Assembly (NCBI GenBank): GCA_947652605.1
Contig: OX393580.1
Coordinates: forward strand, 20,294,159-20,358,158
Source of the DNA: Elmis aenea
Taxonomy: Eukaryota > Arthropoda > Insecta > Coleoptera > Elmidae
Direction: 5' to 3'
Length of the DNA stretch: 64,000 nucleotides
Made by a program: the position numbers and the translations under genes. Shown one piece after another: positions 58,830 to 64,000 of the stretch. A model generated the notes under the pieces. It was not told the origin of the DNA. It searched no databases and saw only the letters and a list, made by a program, of their open reading frames with translations. How positions within the stretch are numbered: the first letter of the stretch is position 1; every line of letters begins with the position of its first letter.

Positions 58830-60395
58830 AGTCGCCCGTGGGTATCCAGCGCATACTCTCTCATTAAACGCGAGCGCGGAGCGCGAGTAGTCCGGCGCCA
58901 AGTTTTCGGCCGAAGGCCGGAAACTTTGCCAGTATCCAGTGCATACTTTATTCTCTCTCATTGGCCGCGAGCGCGGAGCGCGAGTACTGCGGTGCTAAGT
59001 TTTCGGCCGAAGGCCGGAAACTTTGCCAGTATCCAGCGCATACAGTATTCTCTCTCATTGGGCGCGAGCGCGGTGCCAAGTTTACGGCCGAAGGCTGGAA
59101 ACTTTGGTGTTAACCAGCGCACACTGTATTCTCTCTCATTGGGCGCGAGCGCGGGGCGCGAGAAGTTCGGTGCCAAGTTTTCGGCCGAAGGCCGGAAACT
59201 TTGCCAGTATCCAGTGCATACTTTATTCTCTCTCATTGGCCGCGAGCGCGGAGCGCGAGTACTGCGGTGCCAAGTTTTCGGCCGAAGGCCGGAAACTTTG
59301 CCAGTATCCAGTGCATACTTTATTCTCTCTCAGGGGCCGCGATCGCGGAGTTCGAGTAGTTCGGTGCCAAGTTTTCGGCCGAAGGCCGGAAACTTTACCA
59401 GTATCCAGCGCATACAGTATTCTCTCTCATTGGGCGCGAGCCTTCGGCCGAAAACTTTGGTGTTAACCAGCGCATACTGTATTCTCTCTCATTGGGCGCG
59501 AGCGTGGGGCGCGAGAAGTTCGGTGCCAAGTTTTCGGCCGAAGGCCGGAAACTTTGCCAGTATCCAGTGCATACTTTATTCTCTCTCATTGGCCGCGAGC
59601 GCGGAGCGCGAGTACTGCGGTGCCAAGTTTTCGGCCGAAGGCCGGAAACTTTGCCAGTATCCAGTGCATACTTTATTCTCTCTCAGGGGCCGCGATCGCG
59701 GAGTTCGAGTAGTTCGGTGCCAAGTTTTTGGCCGAAGGCCGGAAACTTTGCCAGTATCCAGTGCATTCTGTTTTCTCTGTCATGGGACGCGAGCGCGGAG
59801 CGCGAGTACTGCGGTGCCAAGTTTTCGGCCGAAGGCCGAAAACCTTGCCAGTATCCAGCGCATACAGTATTCTCTCTCAGCGGCGCGAGCGTGGTGCCAA
59901 GTTTTCGGCCGAAGGCCGAAAACTTTGCCAGTAACCAGCGCATACTGTATTATCTCTCATTGGGCGCGAGCGCGGACCGCGAGAAGATGCCAAGTTTTTG
60001 GCCGAAGGCCGAAAACTTTGCCAGTATCCAGCGCATACAGTATTCTCTCTCATTGGGCGCGAGCGTGGTGCCAAGTTTTCGGCCGAAGGCCGAAAACTTT
60101 GCCAGTAACCAGCGCATACTGTATTCTCTCTCATTGGGCGCGAGCGCGGACCGCGAGAAGTTGGATGCCAAGTTTTTGGCCAAAGGCCGGAAACTTTGCC
60201 AGTATCCAGCGCATACTGTATTCTCTCTCATTGGCAGCGAGCGCGGAGCTGGAGTAGTTCGGTGCCAAGTTTTCGGCCGAAGGCCGGAAACTTTGCCAGT
60301 ATCCAGCGCTTACGGTATTTTTTTTCATTGGGCGCGAGCGCGGTGCCAAGTTTTCGGCCGAAGGCCAAAAACTTTCCCAGTATCCAGCGCATATG
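58830..60395 (+). repeat. Minisatellite 1: GGCC-GAA-GGCC hairpin units
   Basis: About 17 units of roughly 80-98 bp. Each has GGTGCCAAGTTTTCGGCC, then GAAGGCCGGAAACTTTGCC (a hairpin with a GAA loop), CAGTATCCAGYGCATACWRTA, TTCTCTCTCATTGG and GCGCGAGCGCGGAGCGCGAG. Long and short units differ by a GCGAGTACTGCGG segment, and one unit near 59440 is truncated. Frames of up to 443 codons on both strands result from the repeat and are not genes. Confidence 0.95.
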
Positions 60396-61035
60396 ATTGA
60401 CTATGATTGATAAAAGAGAATTCTATGTATTTGTTGTTGTCGAGCGCGAGTCGTCTATGATTGAAAAAAGAGAATTCCACGTAGTCGCTGTTGTCAAGCG
60501 CGAAGCTCGTGTTGTTTATGATTGATAAGAGAGAAGTCCACGTAGTTGCTGTTGTCGAGCGCGAAGCGCGAGTTGTCTATGATTGATAAAAGAGAATTCC
60601 ACGTAGTCGTCTATGACGAACGCGAAGTGCGAGTTGTCTATGATTGATATAAGAGAATTACAAGTAGTCGGTTTTGAAGAGCGCGAAGCGCGAGTCGTCG
60701 ATGCTTGATGAAAGGAAATTCCACGTAGTGGCTTTTGACGAGCGCGAAGCGCGAGTCGGCTATGATTGACATAGGAGTATTCCCCGTAGTCGCTTTTGTC
60801 GAACGCGTAGCGCGAGTCGTCCATGATTGATAAAAGAGAATTCAACGTAGACGCCTTCGACGAGCGCGAAGCGCGAGTTTCCGATTATCTATAAAAGAGA
60901 ATTCTACTCATTTGCATCTCGATTATTGATAAAATAAAATTAACTCACCTCGACGAGCGCGAAGCGCGAGTAGTCGATTGTCGATAAAAGAGATTTCTAC
61001 GTTCTTACTCTCGACGAGCGCGAAGCGCGAGTCGA
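60396..61035 (+). repeat. Minisatellite 2: GCGCGAAGCGCG hairpin units
   Basis: About ten units, most 60 bp apart: GAGCGCGAAGCGCGAGT, then CGTCTATGATTGATAAAAGA, GAATTCCACGTAGTCG. Several units carry point changes in the hairpin (GCGCGAAGCTCG, ACGCGTAGCGCG). One spacing near 60900-60957 is longer, with a decayed unit. The core contains GCGAAGC, known as an unusually stable DNA mini-hairpin. Confidence 0.95.
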
Positions 61036-61076
61036 CTAGCGGTGTAGGAGCCCCGAAGGGGCTCCGGAACCGCTAG
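61036..61076 (+). other. Terminal double hairpin of the Helitron-like element
   Basis: CTAGCGGT at 61036 pairs with ACCGCTAG at 61069-61076, and between them GGAGCCCC pairs with GGGGCTCC around a GAA loop. Helitron 3' ends have a hairpin shortly before CTRR; here an outer stem also includes the CTAG itself. Confidence 0.75.
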
Positions 61077-61645
61077 TTTATTGCTAATAAATATTGTGTT
61101 TGTAACCGCCATAACTCGAGGTATACTGATTTTAGACATGATTGACCTTTCATAGTTTTTGAAGATAAATTCCTTATCAATAACAAAATGTAAAAATATA
61201 TAGGGTGTTTCCTTTAAAAGAATTGACTTATTCGATTTTTAAATTTGACTAAATGGACCAGGCATAAGGAACACCCTGTGTATTATTTTAACATTTTTAC
61301 TAGTCATAAATTCACTAGGACACTATTGTCCTACAAACATTCAAGGGAATTCGTTCTGACAAAGCCAAATTGTGAAATATAATTATTTGTTTAGAGACTC
61401 CTGTTACTGTCAATACTTTTATAAAAACCTAAATAACTCAAAGACGACTGATTTGATGTACATAAAATCTATATATTTTTGAAAGAGAATTTAATTTCAT
61501 ATCCAAAAATTTTAAAATATACTGGGTGTTCTATTAAAAAAAAAACACTGTATAGTTGAAAATAATTAAAAACTTTCTTTTGTAAAGTTGTCACAAGACG
61601 AGATATTGATCCGTTACGTTACTTTTTGTGCACACTGTATAATAA
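61077..61645 (-). repeat. ACAGTGTG repeat family, right flank copy (inverted)
   Basis: It ends GTTACGTTACTTTTTGTGCA then CACTGTATAATA, the complement of the start at 50258. ACTCCTGTTACTGTCAAT and CATAAGGAACACCCTGTGTA are in matching inverted order. It is joined at 61077 to the hairpin-array element. Confidence 0.85.
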
Positions 61646-62048
61646 TATATAGAGTATTGCAAGATTTATACCTTTAAAATTCAAATAATATTATGTTAAT
61701 TTTTTGGAGGTCTGGTAATAATAACACACGTGTGTTTTGCAAAAATATGTCGAACGTTTGTGGCAAATAATATTTATTTAACTGTCCTTAAAATATTGAC
61801 AAAAGATGCACCATTTTTGGTTCTTCCTAATAATGTTTGGTTCTGTTTTACTTGTGGCATGCATTTGTTGAACAACTTTTGTAGTCTTTTTTCATCGAAA
61901 AACATTTTAAAACAAAACGAAACTGTTATTTCGTTTTATTGTTACTATGGGTTAATCACCAACCCCAGGGGCGAACTCTGACACCTCAATTTTAAATGTA
62001 TTAAGTTATTAAATATATTTCATAGTTTATCAACTTTAAAACACTTAC

Positions 62049-62193
62049 TTTGTTATTAGGTAGATGGAAAGATTCTGGAATACACAGAATAGACCAACGC
62101 AGAAGTCAGCCACAGCTAAATTGGCCAGAAAGAAGTTTGTGATAGACCTCAACCGTCGACTAAGAGTAACAACCAATATGACGAGAAGATTTC
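62049..62193 (-). CDS. GPCR exon: TM1-TM2
   Basis: This 145-bp exon lies after a pyrimidine-rich TTGCAG acceptor (T-run at 62201-62209) and before a GTAAGT donor. The first two bases complete a Gly codon whose first base must come from an upstream exon. It encodes GNLLVILVVTLSRRLRSIT, the end of TM1 and the first intracellular loop, then NFFLANLAVADFCVGLFCVF (TM2 with the conserved Asp of LAVAD), then QNLSIYLIT. The two leftover bases AA join the T of the next exon to make Asn. TM1 is incomplete, so at least one upstream exon with the start codon, signal peptide and N-terminus lies beyond position 64000. The plus-strand reading frame over this exon (from 62064) is only its shadow. Confidence 0.93.
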
Positions 62194-63675
62194 CTGCAAT
62201 GAAAAAAAAAGTAAGTTTACATTTTTACGCATGTGATAACCAGAATTTTGCTTATCACAAAGTGAATCACCATAAATTTGTCTTAACAATTATTCTTTTT
62301 TGCAATTTGTTTAAAGAATTTAAGCGCATAAGCATGTATTATTAAAGACTTCTATATTTTACGTTATTTTACGTTGTACTGTTTTTTTTTTGCATTACAT
62401 AAGTACACTGTACAAGGCGATGGAACAAATATTATGGTAATAAACTTCAGTTGCGGAAAACTGGGTCAGTTCCAAGTTAAACAATGTAAGACTCTTCGTT
62501 ACAAATTCAATTTAAAATTTGCATTCAAGCAAATTTGAAAATACATTAGTTATCGGCGCGTTTTGCATTCGGAACTATATCTTAATAAAACCCGACGTCA
62601 TTTCCTGCCGGTTTGTTTGCATCGTGTTAAAATAAATAAAGAATGTATAATGTGAATAAGCCCCGGGAACGGCAAGCAATACATTTACTGATATTATTTT
62701 AGAGTGTTTAGGATTAATTCAGTGTAAACTCTAAACAAATTAAAAGCAAATAGATGGCAATTTATGTTTCAAACAGCGCCAGTAGATTTGGTTTTATAAA
62801 CGAATAAGCGTACACAAACACTTGGCTATGATACCTTTTTATTATATTCCGGACTTTGCATACCTTTGCAACATTTTAGTGTGAAGTAAACGTTTATACA
62901 AAACTCGCTTTTGGTATTTTTTGTAACTAAAAAAATTATAGAGCCAAAAACTAAAAGTAAGTTGTTCATAATTAATCATTTTTTTAACAACAATTCAAGA
63001 TTTCGCAAATCTGTTTTGATATTTGTAATCAGCTTTATATCTAGCAACTTGACCGTATTGAAACCTACGGTTTATCTCTAATAATAAACCAGATCTTAAT
63101 AGTCAGGTTTCGTCGAATTTGATTAGGTCTGGTTTGCTAAAAAGAAAAGCTATGAACGAAAAAATCAGTTCGTTTTTCTACAAACTTCCTTTAATTAAAT
63201 TTTAAAAACCTTGCACACTAGGATGGTCCTGAAAAGCAATTAAAAATATTTTTTTTAAATGTATAAGTCACCCCTCAGTTTGGTTCTGTGCAATGACATT
63301 TTCAAAATAAAATGAGGTAATTTGAGAAATGTTTAAAGGCCGCTAAAACAATTTGAAATTTAGCATTAAGGCTGCGGTTCAATAAAGAACACAAAAGTAG
63401 ACTGTAATATTATGTTTTATGTTTTCCCTTAATTATTTTAATATGTTTTACCACTGAATAATTAAGTAGATTAATAATTAAACCCTAGTTTGAGGCACTC
63501 AACGTCGTTCCAAAAGACAATTTTACACAGTAAGATTGTAAATCAGTTTAACATTTTAGTGGTAAAATGTTATATATTGTCAACATAATACAATAATTAA
63601 AGGAAAATAGTAAACATGTTATTTATTACACTGTACTTTTTTGCGTCCATGATTGAACCGAAGGTAAAACGCATC
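62194..63675. other. Intron upstream of the TM1-TM2 exon, nothing recognised
   Basis: Searched on the minus strand for the missing N-terminal exon (a frame ending in G before GT) and not found. AT-rich, no repeat structure noted. Confidence 0.45.
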
Positions 63676-64000
63676 CAGGGTGTCCCAAATTCGAGTAAAT
63701 GCATGGGGATCTCGCTTATCTTAAGAGCTACGAGGTCGGTTAAATTAGGGCGAAATTAGATGCTCAACAAATACCTGCAAAGAAAATTTTCATAGCTGTC
63801 TTAGTTCAAAAGTTATTCAAGAAAAACTGAAAAAATTGATTTTCGTTTTTTTGCCCTATTTCTTAAATTTTCTAAGATATCGACAATCTGGAAGCATTTC
63901 TCCATGGCAACTTCTTACGCCTTATATTTTGAGATAACATAGAATTTCCAACAACGTTTCGTTTCTTCAGAACCATCATCAACTTAGTTTTTTTTTAAAT
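63676..64000 (+). mobile_element. Left arm of a second copy of the 21.8-kb foldback
   Basis: From CAGGGTGTCCCAAATTCGAG onwards it follows 21771-22100 closely: GCATGGGGATCTCGCTTATC, AAGAGCTACGAGGT, GCAAAGAAAATTTTCATAGC, CTCCATGGCAACTTCTTACG, and CAACAACGTTTCGTTTCTTC. The window ends inside it. Confidence 0.85.

Larger units (their letters stand above)
58825..61076 (+). mobile_element. Helitron-like element made of hairpin arrays
   Basis: The right end is CTAGCGGT...GGAGCCCCGAAGGGGCTCC...ACCGCTAG followed by T, the same 3' end as the Helitron at 50753-51097. The left end is A then TCGCAAGTCGCC, which fits a 5' TC after host A, but those two bases are also in the host unit. The 2.25-kb body is two tandem arrays (listed separately) in strong GC contrast to the flanks. 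The flanks come from two different repeats, so a simple single insertion is not proved. No Rep/helicase is encoded. Confidence 0.65.
3429..62193 (-). other. Gene span: insect neuropeptide GPCR, trissin-receptor-like (five internal exons)
   Basis: This is the span of the five exons listed separately. Together they give 952 coding bases (about 317 codons), starting at the Gly-Asn of TM1 and ending just after TM7. Phases match at every junction: 2-base remainder plus 1 base, then three phase-0 joins. Introns are 34934-62048 (27,115 bp), 21653-34773 (13,121 bp), 13172-21457 (8,286 bp) and 3737-13027 (9,291 bp). Class A marks are present in order: GN in TM1, LAVAD in TM2, Cys before TM3, ERY after TM3, Trp in TM4, Pro in TM5, CNLP in TM6 and NPLLY in TM7. 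The trissin-receptor call rests on my recollection of family text such as HARKMWQYWSR and KIAIALWRSS-like stretches. Another insect peptide receptor remains possible. No N-terminal or C-terminal tail exon was found in the window. Confidence 0.9.

Noticed and set aside
58926..60257. 443-codon open frame and many overlapping frames on both strands
   Set aside because: They lie wholly in the ~95-bp minisatellite; the peptides repeat with the DNA unit and are open on both strands. No start context or domain.

Overview
The window is AT-rich insect nuclear DNA, probably from a beetle (the order is inferred only from the mix of repeats). Its one recognisable host gene lies on the minus strand: a rhodopsin-like (class A) neuropeptide receptor most like the insect trissin receptor. 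Five coding exons are present, in transcript order 62193-62049 (TM1-TM2), 34933-34774 (TM3), 21652-21458 (TM4-TM5), 13171-13028 (end of TM5 and third intracellular loop) and 3736-3429 (TM6-TM7). All have AG acceptors and GT donors, and the phases fit exactly. The N-terminal exon(s) and the exon carrying the end of the cytoplasmic tail are not in the window. The introns in between are 27.1, 13.1, 8.3 and 9.3 kb, so nearly everything here is intron of a gene longer than 58 kb.

The introns are packed with mobile elements, almost all dead or non-autonomous. 1-9.6 kb: an array of ~300-bp repeats with a foldback element, a MITE, a dispersed repeat family and a degenerate DUF4817-type mariner. 9.7-18.4 kb: a large foldback with a LINE ORF1 fragment at its inner edge, two hAT MITEs with 8-bp target duplications, a jockey-type LINE 3' end, Penelope-like snapback repeats and a piggyBac MITE. 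21.7-30.1 kb: a 2-kb foldback starting 118 bp from an exon, a second jockey 3' end interrupted by a Harbinger remnant with a MADF exon, and a jockey-like reverse transcriptase fragment split by two nested DNA transposons whose target duplications can be read from the interrupted coding sequence. 35-48.5 kb: a dead piggyBac transposase, a perfect 191-bp palindrome, two rearranged mariner elements, a foldback with minisatellite arms, a LINE RT relic and a hAT element.

50-61.6 kb is the most complex block. Inverted copies of one repeat flank two Helitron-type insertions, a GC-rich island, two more piggyBac derivatives, a ~2-kb tandem duplication (one copy carries a piggyBac MITE, the other keeps the empty TTAA site) and a 2.25-kb GC-rich element built almost wholly from two tandem arrays of GAA-loop hairpins. 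No tRNA, rRNA, CRISPR or bacterial-type operon was seen. Apart from the receptor, every long ORF is either a transposon relic or an artefact of tandem or inverted repeats.
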